NCBI RefSeq assembly: GCF_000971985.1 | Contig: NZ_LAQQ01000008.1 | Span: 124,001-188,000, forward strand | Length of the DNA: 64,000 nt | Direction: 5' to 3' | Source of the DNA: Paenibacillus dauci | Lineage (GTDB): Bacteria > Bacillota > Bacilli > Paenibacillales > Paenibacillaceae | The notes under the pieces: generated by a model | The model's database searches: none | Seen by the model: only the letters and a program-made list of their open reading frames with translations | Told to the model about the DNA's origin: nothing | Translations under genes and position numbers: made by a program | Part shown: positions 17,585 to 25,670 of the stretch, piece after piece | How the letters are laid out: the number at the start of each line of letters is the position of its first letter | Position numbering within the stretch: the stretch's first letter is position 1

Positions 17585-17760
17585 TATGAATTTATCCAAA
17601 AATAAATACAGGAAGTCTGATATTCATTCAGGCCCCCTGCAAAGTAACTTGATAAATGTCGCAACAAGTAAAGTAGATCAGATATTTGCCATCTCATCTA
17701 TCCAAATGTTGCAATTTCTGTGTACAGACGCAGCGCTGTCACAGATTGCAATCCCAACAT

Positions 17761-18153
17761 TTATACTTCGGCATCTGTCACATGCATATTCATCCAGTTG
17801 ATCAGATTTTTCATATCAATCGGTTTGGTAATATAGCGTTCGAATCCAGCTTCTTTTCCTTTGCGAATATCGCTGCTAAGAGCACAGGCAGTAACAGCCC
17901 AGACCGGAATCCCGGAGGTGTATTCATGATTCTGAAGGTATTGCAGGCTCTCGTATCCATTCATATCCGGCAGCAAAATATCCACCATAATCAGAAATGG
18001 ACGATGCTTGAGTGCCAGTTCAATTCCCTGCTTGGCTGTAGCCGCCTCCAACAAAGTTAATTCCGGAAACTTTTTTTTGAAAATGAGACGCATCGTTAAC
18101 GTACTCAGCTGATCATCCTCAATATACAAGATTTCTTTTGAAGCTGAATTCAC
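17761..18153 (-). CDS. Single-domain response regulator (receiver), intact
   Basis: This 130-residue stand-alone CheY-like receiver has all signature residues: acidic pocket E12-D13-D14, phosphoacceptor D58 in MVDILLPD, T88 in AVTACA and K110 in ITKPID. There is no output domain, so it must act by protein contact. The start is GTG with a strong AAAGGAGGGGG eight bases upstream. It follows a DUF2294 gene, from which it is separated by a hairpin; a paralogous receiver and DUF2294 genes lie next to it, pointing to duplicated partners. No histidine kinase is encoded nearby. Confidence 0.88.
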   Translation of the reverse strand: MNSASKEILYIEDDQLSTLTMRLIFKKKFPELTLLEAATAKQGIELALKHRPFLIMVDILLPDMNGYESLQYLQNHEYTSGIPVWAVTACALSSDIRKGKEAGFERYITKPIDMKNLINWMNMHVTDAEV

Positions 18154-18176
18154 TTTATTCCCCCTCCTTTCGGCAA

Positions 18177-18225
18177 AATAAAAAGACCGAAGAGAAAGAA
18201 CGCAAGGTTCTTTTTCTCTTCGGCC
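18177..18225 (-). terminator. Hairpin between DUF2294 gene and receiver gene
   Basis: A 17-base stem (GACCGAAGAGAAAGAAC and its near complement) with a GCAAG loop is followed on the minus strand by a T-rich run. It terminates the DUF2294 gene upstream, or attenuates the receiver gene that starts only 24 bases further on. A similar hairpin sits before the paralogous receiver at 20255-20307. Confidence 0.8.
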
Positions 18226-18304
18226 TATCTCAGCGCATATAATGTCTGAAAGGTATTACCGACGTATTCAGTTCTCAATACTTCATACTCATCGTGCACT
18301 CTAC

Positions 18305-18979
18305 CTATTCAAAAATATATACGATAACACTATGATCCTGATCAAAGCTCCAATCGACATACATATCTGCAACGCGTTGTCCCAGCGTATTTTCGAGCTC
18401 GACAGCCTGCATGAGCATTCGCTTTTCCAGCCTGCGTTTGGCTGTTTTCAGCAGATTGCCCTGTCCCAGATGAATTAGTTCTTTCTCAATCAGTATGAGT
18501 ATACCCTGTCGAAAGACGACTAATGTTTTGGGATTGACCCACCACGAGGTAATCATTTCCGGCGCTTTTTGCACATGCCGGGTCACTTCGCTGATCTGGG
18601 CATGTATAGCGTCTCTGCCTTCATATTCAAGAGTATCCTTCCAGCCGGCATCCAGCAGACCAACAATAATCCCGGAAGCATTATGGGTTCCCCAATCATA
18701 ATACATATCGGTAACTTCCGTCTCCAGATGTTCCTGCAAAAAAGCTCTGAGTTCGGGCAGCATGGATTTCATAACCAGCTCTCGTGTATATCGGAATGCC
18801 TCTTCCTCTTCCTGACTCAGCAGAAAATTCTCCACCGGACTGATAAACTCGCGCAGATGAAAAATAATGCACTGATCGTTGAGGGCAATGTTTACCGATT
18901 GTGGACCTTTACCAAACCGATTACGTAACAGCTTGGTCGTAAAGCTGGTGGCTTGGCTGATAAACTGCCTATACTTCAA
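18305..18979 (-). CDS. Tandem DUF2294 (MpsC family) protein, copy A
   Basis: This 225-residue soluble protein has two copies of the DUF2294/MpsC-family domain. Copy one (about 1-110) ends in TDMYYDWGTHNASGIIVGL, and copy two (about 115-225) ends in ADMYVDWSFDQDHSVIVYIF, which align with each other. Single-domain family members are usually about 110-120 residues. The family is named for a component of a Na+-translocating system, but its molecular role is not established. The TTG at 18979 is chosen because GGGGGTG precedes it and the N-terminus then aligns without gap to the paralog (LKYRQFISQATS vs MNHKNIITQATS). It precedes a receiver gene. Confidence 0.82.
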   Translation of the reverse strand: MKYRQFISQATSFTTKLLRNRFGKGPQSVNIALNDQCIIFHLREFISPVENFLLSQEEEEAFRYTRELVMKSMLPELRAFLQEHLETEVTDMYYDWGTHNASGIIVGLLDAGWKDTLEYEGRDAIHAQISEVTRHVQKAPEMITSWWVNPKTLVVFRQGILILIEKELIHLGQGNLLKTAKRRLEKRMLMQAVELENTLGQRVADMYVDWSFDQDHSVIVYIFE

Positions 18980-19133
18980 TACGTACACCCCCATAGGATA
19001 TAGAAAGGGAAGACTCATGATCCGTCGGGGTTAGATACAGTGCTGCTTAACTTCGGAATCCGAGTAATCAATCTCCAGTATACTCTACCTGATACGAATA
19101 AGCGATTTTTTTCACTAAAAGCACCCAGAAAGC

Positions 19134-19784
19134 CTAGTGGTCATGATCAAAGCTCCAGTCCACATACAGATCCGATACCTTTTTATGAAAAATCTGTTCA
19201 ACCTGTACATATTCCTCCAGCAGCGTTTTCTCCAGCTTGCCTTTGGTCATCCGCAGCATGTTCTCAAAGCCCAGACCGATAAATTCCTTTTCCAGCAGAA
19301 TTGTCAGACCCTGGCGGAAAATAAAAAGCGTTCTCGGATTGATCCACCAGGAATCGATCCAGGCCGGAGGCTTTTGCAGTTCGCTGGTCACCCGGATAAT
19401 CTGCTGATGCAGCTGTTCTTTGCCTTCATAGTCCGAAGTCATTTCCCGATCGGTGCGCAGCAGGCCGACCACAACCCCGGAAGCATTGTAGAGTCCCCAG
19501 TCATAATGCATATCCTTGACTTCCAGCTGCAGCTTCTCATGGAGAAAAGTGCGCAGCTCGGGCAGCAGCGACTTCATAATCAGCTCACGGGTATGTCGAA
19601 AAGCCTGCTCTTCTTCCTGGCTCAGCAAAAACTTCTCTACCGGACTCAGAAAGTTCTTCAAATGCAGGACGATACACCGGTCGCACAGATAAATAGAGAC
19701 CGATTCCGGCCCCTTGCCGAATCGGTTCCTTAATAATTTAGTGGTGTAACTGGTGGCTTGGGTGATTATATTTTTGTGGTTCAA
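19134..19784 (-). CDS. Tandem DUF2294 (MpsC family) protein, copy B
   Basis: This 216-residue paralog of copy A has the same two-domain structure; nearly all landmarks match (TKLLRNRFGKGP, SPVEKFLLSQEEE, KDMHYDWGLYNASG, SDLYVDWSFDHDH). The C-terminus stops at WSFDHDH, about seven residues shorter than copy A. It starts with TTG like copy A. It lies between a receiver gene (70 bases upstream) and copy A (downstream). Confidence 0.82.
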   Translation of the reverse strand: MNHKNIITQATSYTTKLLRNRFGKGPESVSIYLCDRCIVLHLKNFLSPVEKFLLSQEEEQAFRHTRELIMKSLLPELRTFLHEKLQLEVKDMHYDWGLYNASGVVVGLLRTDREMTSDYEGKEQLHQQIIRVTSELQKPPAWIDSWWINPRTLFIFRQGLTILLEKEFIGLGFENMLRMTKGKLEKTLLEEYVQVEQIFHKKVSDLYVDWSFDHDH

Positions 19785-19854
19785 TGCTTATTACACACTC
19801 CCAGCTAAATTGGTAGGATACAACCGTTATTCAGTTGGGATATATCTGCATCAC

Positions 19855-20238
19855 TTAGATTGCTATATCCATCCGTATCCGTTGTATGAATTGTTCGAGG
19901 TCAATCGGTTTGGTAATATAACGGTTGAATCCAGCCTGTATTCCCTTGGCAATCTCGTCATTAAAAGCACACGCGCTGATTGCCCAAACAGGGATACTGC
20001 AGGTATCGGGACAAGATTGCAGAACAGGAAGAATATCATACTGATGTTCTACCGGAAATTCAATATCGATCATAATCAGTACAGGCTTGTGAGCGCGAGC
20101 CATTTGCATACCTCTGGCAGTATCCTCCACTTCCAGCAGCGTCAAATCAGGCAGCTTTTTTCGAAATAATGATCGCATCAGTGCCAGATTTATACGTTCG
20201 CTGCCGATGTAGAGGACGTGCATCTTGTCCTGCTCCAA
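19855..20238 (-). CDS. Single-domain receiver with degenerate acidic pocket
   Basis: This 127-residue paralog of the receiver at 17761 aligns without gaps. The phosphoacceptor D58 (MIDIEFP), S88 and K110 (ITKPID) are kept, but the acidic pair E12-D13 is replaced by G12-S13 with only E14 remaining, so the Mg2+ site needed for phosphotransfer is probably impaired. It may be an atypical receiver that signals by a different input or competes with the intact one. The start is TTG (AAAGGATGATTATAA upstream); an ATG five codons later is possible. A hairpin precedes it. Confidence 0.82.
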   Translation of the reverse strand: MEQDKMHVLYIGSERINLALMRSLFRKKLPDLTLLEVEDTARGMQMARAHKPVLIMIDIEFPVEHQYDILPVLQSCPDTCSIPVWAISACAFNDEIAKGIQAGFNRYITKPIDLEQFIQRIRMDIAI

Positions 20239-20254
20239 TTATAATCATCCTTTC

Positions 20255-20307
20255 AAAAAAAATAGGCCGAAGAAAGGGTTTGTGCATTCCACCCATTCCC
20301 CGGCCTA
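20255..20307 (-). terminator. Hairpin upstream of the degenerate receiver gene
   Basis: Arms TAGGCCG and CGGCCTA, with partially paired inner sequence, are followed on the minus strand by eight T. It matches the position of the hairpin before the other receiver gene. It may end transcription of the upstream DUF2294 remnant or act as an attenuator. Confidence 0.7.
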
Positions 20308-20389
20308 ATTTCAGCGCATGCACCATGTCTGAATTATTACCGAACAGCTATTTTTTTATTTCTTAATCGTTTTATTGTAAATACCTATA

Positions 20390-20630
20390 AATATATGATA
20401 ATTAGAGCTCCAGTAGACTCAAGTATCTGACGCCTTCTGTGAAGCGTCTCTCCTGACAATACTGCTTATGCAGAATTTCATTCAGCCTTACGCCTGGTTG
20501 AATGTGGCTATTGTTCTACCCCGATGCTACGGTTCTTTTTCCAGCAGTACGGTTATACCCTTTCGAAAGATGACCATGGTGACGGTATGGACCCCTGATG
20601 AGTCGATAGAAGAAGCGCACTTCTGCATTA
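20390..20630 (-). pseudogene. Remnant of a third DUF2294 gene (C-terminal half)
   Basis: On the minus strand one frame reads HTVTMVIFRKGITVLLEKEP, which aligns with LVVFRQGILILIEKEL and LFIFRQGLTILLEKEF of the two intact copies. Further on, in another frame, SDT-stop-VYWSSNYHIF aligns with SDLYVDWSFDHDH. Frameshifts and stops interrupt it and the first domain is missing. With the next hairpin and receiver gene it forms a third, decayed copy of the DUF2294-hairpin-receiver module. Confidence 0.75.
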
Positions 20631-20926
20631 ACCTTCCCTATTCATAATATAACTCATTCAAGCCAAGATTTAAATGTTACTACAAAAATTATTTGATTCG
20701 TAAGGTATAATTTATAAGTTCATTTCTCCTCACGGTTCTGTAAAGACCCGTTATGCATGCTTCCGATACATACATGAATTGACACACTCTATTATAAGAG
20801 TAAAACAAATTAGCATATTATTCAATTCGCGTATGATTAAATTCTGCTTCTTCCAGCTATTCCAATTTCCTTTTATTTATGTTACTAATTAGTAGCTTAA
20901 TTCATTATACATAAGGGGATACTTAA
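20631..20926. other. AT-rich region upstream of the DUF805 gene
   Basis: About 300 bases with no gene. They contain the promoter of the DUF805 gene; TATAAT occurs near 20710 and TTGACA near 20779, but not as a correctly spaced pair. Confidence 0.35.
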
Positions 20927-21274
20927 GTGAGCTGGTACATTTCTGTTTTGAAAAATTATGTTGGCTTTCGGGGGAGGGCCAGCCGATCCGAATTCTGGAT
21001 CTTTGGTCTGATCAGTACGATAATTACTATAGCCTTGTTAATTATTGATGGTATTCTGGGAACTGAACGATTTATTGCTTCCCTTTATCATCTGGCTGTA
21101 ACCTTGCCTACTCTTGCTGTTTTGATCCGCCGACTACATGATACCGGACGCAGTGCATGGTGGTATCTGCTTGTACTTATTCCTATTGTCGGTATCATTG
21201 TACTGCTCATATTTTGCAGCCAGGATGGTCAATATGATGAGAACGTATATGGCACCAATCCCAAATATAGCTAA
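20927..21274 (+). CDS. DUF805 small membrane protein
   Basis: This 115-residue integral membrane protein has the DUF805 signature: an N-terminal YVGFRGRASRSEFW, three to four membrane helices, and RRLHDTGRSAWW in the second half. The family's biochemical function is unknown. The start is GTG with AAGGGG seven bases upstream. A large hairpin follows. Confidence 0.88.
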   Translation: MSWYISVLKNYVGFRGRASRSEFWIFGLISTIITIALLIIDGILGTERFIASLYHLAVTLPTLAVLIRRLHDTGRSAWWYLLVLIPIVGIIVLLIFCSQDGQYDENVYGTNPKYS

Positions 21275-21285
21275 CCATCCAATCC

Positions 21286-21365
21286 AAAAAGCCGCCTGTA
21301 CGGCAGCAAAGACAATAGCGATTCTCCAAAGAGTATCCTGTCATGCTGCCAAAAAGCGGCTTTTT
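21286..21365. terminator. Shared bidirectional terminator (DUF805 gene / mnmH)
   Basis: Outer arms AAAAAGCCGC and GCGGCTTTTT and inner arms GGCAGCA/TGCTGCC form a long hairpin. A-run and T-run ends allow use by both converging genes. Confidence 0.8.
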
Positions 21366-21401
21366 ACCATGTTTATTTCATAAAGATAACTACTATCGGG
21401 C

Positions 21402-22457
21402 TCAGCTTTGTACTGTATTCGGTACGCTTGCCAGATATTCTTTGATCTTCCCGACAGCTTCATTCACATTACCGGCCTGAATGATAACACGCTGGGTATC
21501 TTTCATTTTGTCCGCGGAATACTGATATTTGGGATCATAATAATATTCCAGCAGTAGAGCAATAGCCTGCTCATACTGATCTCCATGCAGCGCTTCTTCG
21601 ATCTGCACACCGATAGGCTGATGAATATGTGCCTTGATCCGCTCAAAAGCAGACAGACATTCTTCCTTGTGCTCAGCCGGACGATAATCTTCCATAATAT
21701 GCCGTACACGTTCAGCCATCGGCAGCTCTACCCACAGATGCACACCCTGTTCTTTTTTATCCAGCAAAAAGGCAGGCACTTCGACCTTGCCGATACGCCG
21801 GCTTTCGGCTTCAAACAGAATATACGGAGCCTGACCGATTTCATTCAGCCGCTCAATCAGCAGGGAATCAAAAGCTTTCTGGTTATTCACCTGCAGACCG
21901 ATTCCGCCAAATACAGATCCACGGTGACCAGCCATTCCTTCCAGGTCAATAACCGGGTACCCTTCTCGCTGCAGCTTTTCCAGCATCAGTGTCTTGCCGT
22001 TACCGGTATGTCCGTTCAATACAAATGCCGGTGTATTCAGCTGCAGCTGACCGAGTTCTTCTACGATCCACTGCCGATAGGCACGTACACCACCGGACAA
22101 GCGGTACGTCTGTACCCCCATCAAGGACAGTACAGTCGCTGTTGTCTTGCTGCGCATTCCTCCCCGCCAGCAGAAGACCGCCTTTGGTCCTTCAATCTGC
22201 TGGAATTTAGCGATAAAATCAGGCAATTTGGCTGAGGCAATCTCGAGACCGCGCGTTTTGGCCTGTTCGGTACCGACCTGCTTGTAAAGGGTACCGACTT
22301 CAGCACGTTCTTCATCGTTGAATAACGGTATATTCATACTGCCGGGAATGGTCGCATTCCGGTATTCCGATGGCGAGCGCACATCAATCGTAGTGATTTC
22401 TCCTCTGGCCCGTTTCTTCAGCAATTCTTCTATGGTGATATCCTGAAACAAAACCAT
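21402..22457 (-). CDS. mnmH: tRNA 2-selenouridine synthase
   Basis: This 351-residue enzyme replaces sulfur by selenium in 2-thiouridine at the wobble position of some tRNAs, using selenophosphate. It has an N-terminal rhodanese domain with the catalytic cysteine C96 in VFCWRGGMRSK (C97 in E. coli) and a P-loop domain with GHTGNGKT at about 149-156. Length and motifs are typical. It follows selD, which makes its selenium donor, by 86 bases on the same strand. Confidence 0.94.
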   Translation of the reverse strand: MVLFQDITIEELLKKRARGEITTIDVRSPSEYRNATIPGSMNIPLFNDEERAEVGTLYKQVGTEQAKTRGLEIASAKLPDFIAKFQQIEGPKAVFCWRGGMRSKTTATVLSLMGVQTYRLSGGVRAYRQWIVEELGQLQLNTPAFVLNGHTGNGKTLMLEKLQREGYPVIDLEGMAGHRGSVFGGIGLQVNNQKAFDSLLIERLNEIGQAPYILFEAESRRIGKVEVPAFLLDKKEQGVHLWVELPMAERVRHIMEDYRPAEHKEECLSAFERIKAHIHQPIGVQIEEALHGDQYEQAIALLLEYYYDPKYQYSADKMKDTQRVIIQAGNVNEAVGKIKEYLASVPNTVQS

Positions 22458-22543
22458 CCGCTCCTTAGTTGTCGAATTACGTGGGGAAAGTCATTTCTTT
22501 ATTACTTTTATTTTTAATTCCGCTTTTACTTTTCAAAAATAAA

Positions 22544-23596
22544 TTAGATCTGTACCTGAATATGACCAGGGTGCTGGTCGGTCACTTCGCCGATATGCGC
22601 CGCTTCTACACCTGCAGCGAGCAGATCGCTCAGCAGCTGGGCAGCATCCTGTTCGGCAACTGCAATCAGCAGACCACCGGATGTAACCGCATCACACAGA
22701 ATCCATTGATCGATCTGATCCATATCTGCCGGGAAAGTCACATCGCCTTCGAGATGTGCATAATTGTTTTTGGTACCGCCTGGTACAAAGCCGTTTTCTG
22801 CCAGTTCGCGTACACGCGGCAGCACAGGCACCTGACTTTGACGAATCACAATACCATTGCTGCTGCCTTTAGCCATTTCAGAAGCATGACCGAGTAGACC
22901 GAATCCGGTCACATCGGTACAGGCATGCACTTCATACGCATCCATCGTCTCGGCTGCGGTTTTGTTCAGCGTACTCATGACCTGAGTAACGCGGGCAATT
23001 TCCTCTTCGCTAAGCTGATCTTTTTTGACGGAAGTTGTCAGGATACCGACGCCAATCGGCTTGGTTAGAATCAACTGGTCACCCGGCTTGGCTCCTGCGT
23101 TGGTACGCACACGATCCGGATGGACTGTACCGGTCACGGCCAGGCCGAATTTAGGCTCCTTGTCATCGATCGAATGACCGCCAACGAGTGTTACGCCTGC
23201 TTCGGCCATCTTGTCCCCAGCTCCGCGCAGAATATCGGTCAGAATCTGCTTATCCAGCGTATGAATAGGGAAAGCTACAATATTCAGCGCTGTCAGCGGC
23301 TTGCCGCCCATGGCATAAATATCACTAATCGCATTCGCTGCAGCGACCTGTCCAAAGGAATACGGATCATCAACGATCGGGGTGAAAAAGTCCAATGTCT
23401 GCACAATAGCCAGATCATCGGTAAGCCGGTATACACCTGCATCATCACTTGTATCCAGGCCTACGAGCAGATTCGGATTGGGAATGGCCTGTGGCAGATT
23501 ACGCAGTACCTGAGCCAGATCGGCAGGTCCGATTTTGCAGCCGCAACCACCTTTGGAAGAAAGTGAAGTTAATTTGATTGCATCGGTAGATGACAT
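22544..23596 (-). CDS. selD: Selenide, water dikinase (selenophosphate synthetase)
   Basis: This 350-residue enzyme makes selenophosphate from selenide and ATP. The catalytic loop KGGCGCKIGP carries C18 and K21, equivalent to C17 and K20 of E. coli SelD; the active-site residue is Cys and not selenocysteine. The AIRS-like metal-binding aspartates (GLDTSDDAGVY) are present. It is paired with mnmH. No selA, selB or selenocysteine tRNA is visible here, so selenium use may be limited to tRNA, which needs the rest of the genome to settle. Confidence 0.95.
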   Translation of the reverse strand: MSSTDAIKLTSLSSKGGCGCKIGPADLAQVLRNLPQAIPNPNLLVGLDTSDDAGVYRLTDDLAIVQTLDFFTPIVDDPYSFGQVAAANAISDIYAMGGKPLTALNIVAFPIHTLDKQILTDILRGAGDKMAEAGVTLVGGHSIDDKEPKFGLAVTGTVHPDRVRTNAGAKPGDQLILTKPIGVGILTTSVKKDQLSEEEIARVTQVMSTLNKTAAETMDAYEVHACTDVTGFGLLGHASEMAKGSSNGIVIRQSQVPVLPRVRELAENGFVPGGTKNNYAHLEGDVTFPADMDQIDQWILCDAVTSGGLLIAVAEQDAAQLLSDLLAAGVEAAHIGEVTDQHPGHIQVQI

Positions 23597-23767
23597 ATAT
23601 TATCGTTCCTTTCGGGTATAGGGTTTGTACAGTATCTATAGAAGACAGCAGAAGCGTCTGTGATCTCCTGTTGTCCTTGGAATATTGCTTTAGAACAGCA
23701 CTTTATTAATTATACCACTAGCCCGGCAAATAATTCGATGCAGCTTGCGTTTCGGCTTATATTTTTA

Positions 23768-23776
23768 TGCTATAAT
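23768..23776 (+). promoter_or_regulatory. Extended -10 promoter element of the permease gene
   Basis: TGCTATAAT is an extended -10 sequence, about 60 bases upstream of the start codon. No good -35 element is seen, as is usual for this promoter class. Confidence 0.55.
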
Positions 23777-23835
23777 TTACACCTGTGATCTGCTTGTGCA
23801 GCTCATTTATTGATATTTTAATCAGGAGGAACAAT

Positions 23836-24903
23836 ATGCACACAACGGATTCAGGCTTACGCCAGCCGAACAAAAAAGTGATCTGGCTGGTCGTCGGCTT
23901 TTTGGTTATTGTCATTGCAGGGCTGATGTATGTGAAATGGTGGCCCTATTACCATAAAGCGTTCAAAGCTGCTGCCGATCATTCTATCGGAGCTTCGATT
24001 CTGGGAGACTCTACCGGAGGCGCTCCATCGTGGGAAGCGGCATGGGGATATGCGGTAGTCTATTTCAAAGCCGTCTGGAAAGCCGCGATTCTCGGTATCC
24101 TGCTCGGTTCGTTGCTGCAGGTTATGCTGCCGGCTCAATGGCTGCTGCGTGTACTCGGTAAAGCGGACTTTCGTAGTACCGCACTGGCGGGTGTCGCTTC
24201 ACTGCCAGGTATGATGTGCAGCTGCTGCGCAGCCCCGATTGCTGTCGGCATGCGCAAAAAGCAGGCTTCTGTCGGCGCCAGCCTGGCGTTCTGGATCGGT
24301 AACCCGACTCTCAATCCGGCGACACTGGTCTTTATGACGTTTGTGTTGTCGTGGAAATTCACGCTGCTGCGTCTCGTGTTTGGATTGATTCTTGTTTTCG
24401 GCGTTAGCTATCTGGCAAACCGGTTCGTTCCTGCCGAGAAGCTGCCGGATGAGATGAAGATGGACGATCCCAATGCAGCGCCTCCTGCAGCACCGGAACA
24501 ACCGCTTATGGTACGCTGGGGCAAGAGTATTCTGAATATGCTGATCAGCATCGTACCTGCTTATATCATCTTCGTATTGCTGCTCGGTGCAGCTCGGGTG
24601 TGGCTCTTCCCTTCAATGGATATCGCTAGCGGCAACAGTCTGCTCGCTATCGCCGGATTCGCACTGGCCGGTATGCTGTTCGTTATTCCGACAGCAGCAG
24701 AGATTCCGATTGTGCAATCTTTTATGAGTCTGGGTCTTGGCGCAGGACCAGCTGCTGCACTGATGCTGACCTTGCCGGCCATTAGCCTGCCGTCCATGCT
24801 GATGATCGGGCGTGCTTTCCCGCTCAAAGTCATGCTGTTCGTCGCTGGTTCCGTCGTTGTACTTGGTATCGTTTGCGGACTGGTCGGTATGTTCGTTTTA
24901 TAA
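23836..24903 (+). CDS. ArsP/YraQ-type permease
   Basis: This polytopic membrane protein (355 residues, about 8-9 helices) belongs to the COG0701 permease group. The key motif is MMCSCCAAPIAVGMRK, with three cysteines in a membrane segment, followed by WIGNPTLNPATLVFM, and a second inverted half with VIPTAAEIPIVQ. Some relatives export organoarsenicals; most are uncharacterised. The start at 23836 has AGGAGG eight bases upstream and is preferred to an upstream in-frame ATG. It is divergent from selD-mnmH, so a link to selenium or thiol-reactive metalloid export is possible but unproven. Confidence 0.85.
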   Translation: MHTTDSGLRQPNKKVIWLVVGFLVIVIAGLMYVKWWPYYHKAFKAAADHSIGASILGDSTGGAPSWEAAWGYAVVYFKAVWKAAILGILLGSLLQVMLPAQWLLRVLGKADFRSTALAGVASLPGMMCSCCAAPIAVGMRKKQASVGASLAFWIGNPTLNPATLVFMTFVLSWKFTLLRLVFGLILVFGVSYLANRFVPAEKLPDEMKMDDPNAAPPAAPEQPLMVRWGKSILNMLISIVPAYIIFVLLLGAARVWLFPSMDIASGNSLLAIAGFALAGMLFVIPTAAEIPIVQSFMSLGLGAGPAAALMLTLPAISLPSMLMIGRAFPLKVMLFVAGSVVVLGIVCGLVGMFVL

Positions 24904-24932
24904 CTCGTTCTATAATTGTATTCCGCTATGCC

Positions 24933-24973
24933 AACAGCCTGCTTCAGTATAAATCTGAAGCAGGCTGTTTTTT
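24933..24973 (+). terminator. Terminator of the permease gene
   Basis: The perfect 15-base arms AACAGCCTGCTTCAG and its complement surround a seven-base loop and are followed by a T-run. Confidence 0.93.
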
Positions 24974-25012
24974 ATTGAAACGCCAGGCAGTGGCGTATGT
25001 TGATGTAATTAT

Positions 25013-25381
25013 CTAATCTATAAAAACCAAAAGCCCGCATACATACAAAATTCCGATGACCGACACGATTAATGTAACGATATATTGTCTGGAATGCGGA
25101 AAATATTTCTTTTCCAATCCGACCTGATAAGCACTTAGCAAAACAATCAATCCTACAACAATTATCAGATAAAATTTGAAATTCTCGTACAGCGGCGGCA
25201 TTCCTGGAATCATCAAGAGAACGATAATAACAGCTGCATATATGACATTGCCGACTATCATGGCTTTTCGGCCAGCCGATTGCATAATATTCTGTTTCTC
25301 GATATGCAGGTATTTTTGGGCAAGACGCGGGATTACATAGTTAATCAGAACTATAATCAAAATAGTGATCGCAGGTATCAT
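25013..25381 (-). CDS. Small four-helix membrane protein, DUF4181-like
   Basis: This 122-residue protein has four predicted membrane helices and a short charged loop (RLAQKYLHIEKQNIMQSAGRK) after the first. Size and topology resemble DUF4181 proteins of Bacillales; I am not certain of the family. AGGAGGATGTC precedes the ATG. It is monocistronic and its role is unknown. Confidence 0.65.
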   Translation of the reverse strand: MIPAITILIIVLINYVIPRLAQKYLHIEKQNIMQSAGRKAMIVGNVIYAAVIIVLLMIPGMPPLYENFKFYLIIVVGLIVLLSAYQVGLEKKYFPHSRQYIVTLIVSVIGILYVCGLLVFID

Positions 25382-25613
25382 GACATCCTCCTGTTTTCTA
25401 TGTATTTACAACTGTATTCATGCCACCTTTTTGTGTCTGCTTTCTTTTACTTTATGACAAAATTATCATTCTGCTGTGAGAAACAATTCATCCATATTTT
25501 AGTACAATAGTATAGTGATGCTTCTTTTACAGATACATTCCATATATATTACCGGTATGTACAGTAAGACTTTTGAATTTGTACGATTACTTTTATTGTT
25601 CTCTTCCCCACAT

Positions 25614-25642
25614 TTGTACATGCCTGGCCCTAGCAGTATACC
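25614..25642 (+). promoter_or_regulatory. Possible sigma-A promoter of the GH18-like gene
   Basis: TTGTAC (25614-25619) and TATACC (25637-25642) are 17 bases apart, about 30 bases upstream of the start codon of the stalk-domain GH18-like gene. Confidence 0.45.
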
Positions 25643-25670
25643 AATATAGAATAGACAGGAGCAATTTCAC

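Noticed and set aside
18177-18230. Known riboswitch in front of the receiver genes
   Set aside because: The hairpins do not match consensus patterns I know (c-di-GMP-I/II, preQ1, SAM, TPP), so only a hairpin/attenuator is recorded.
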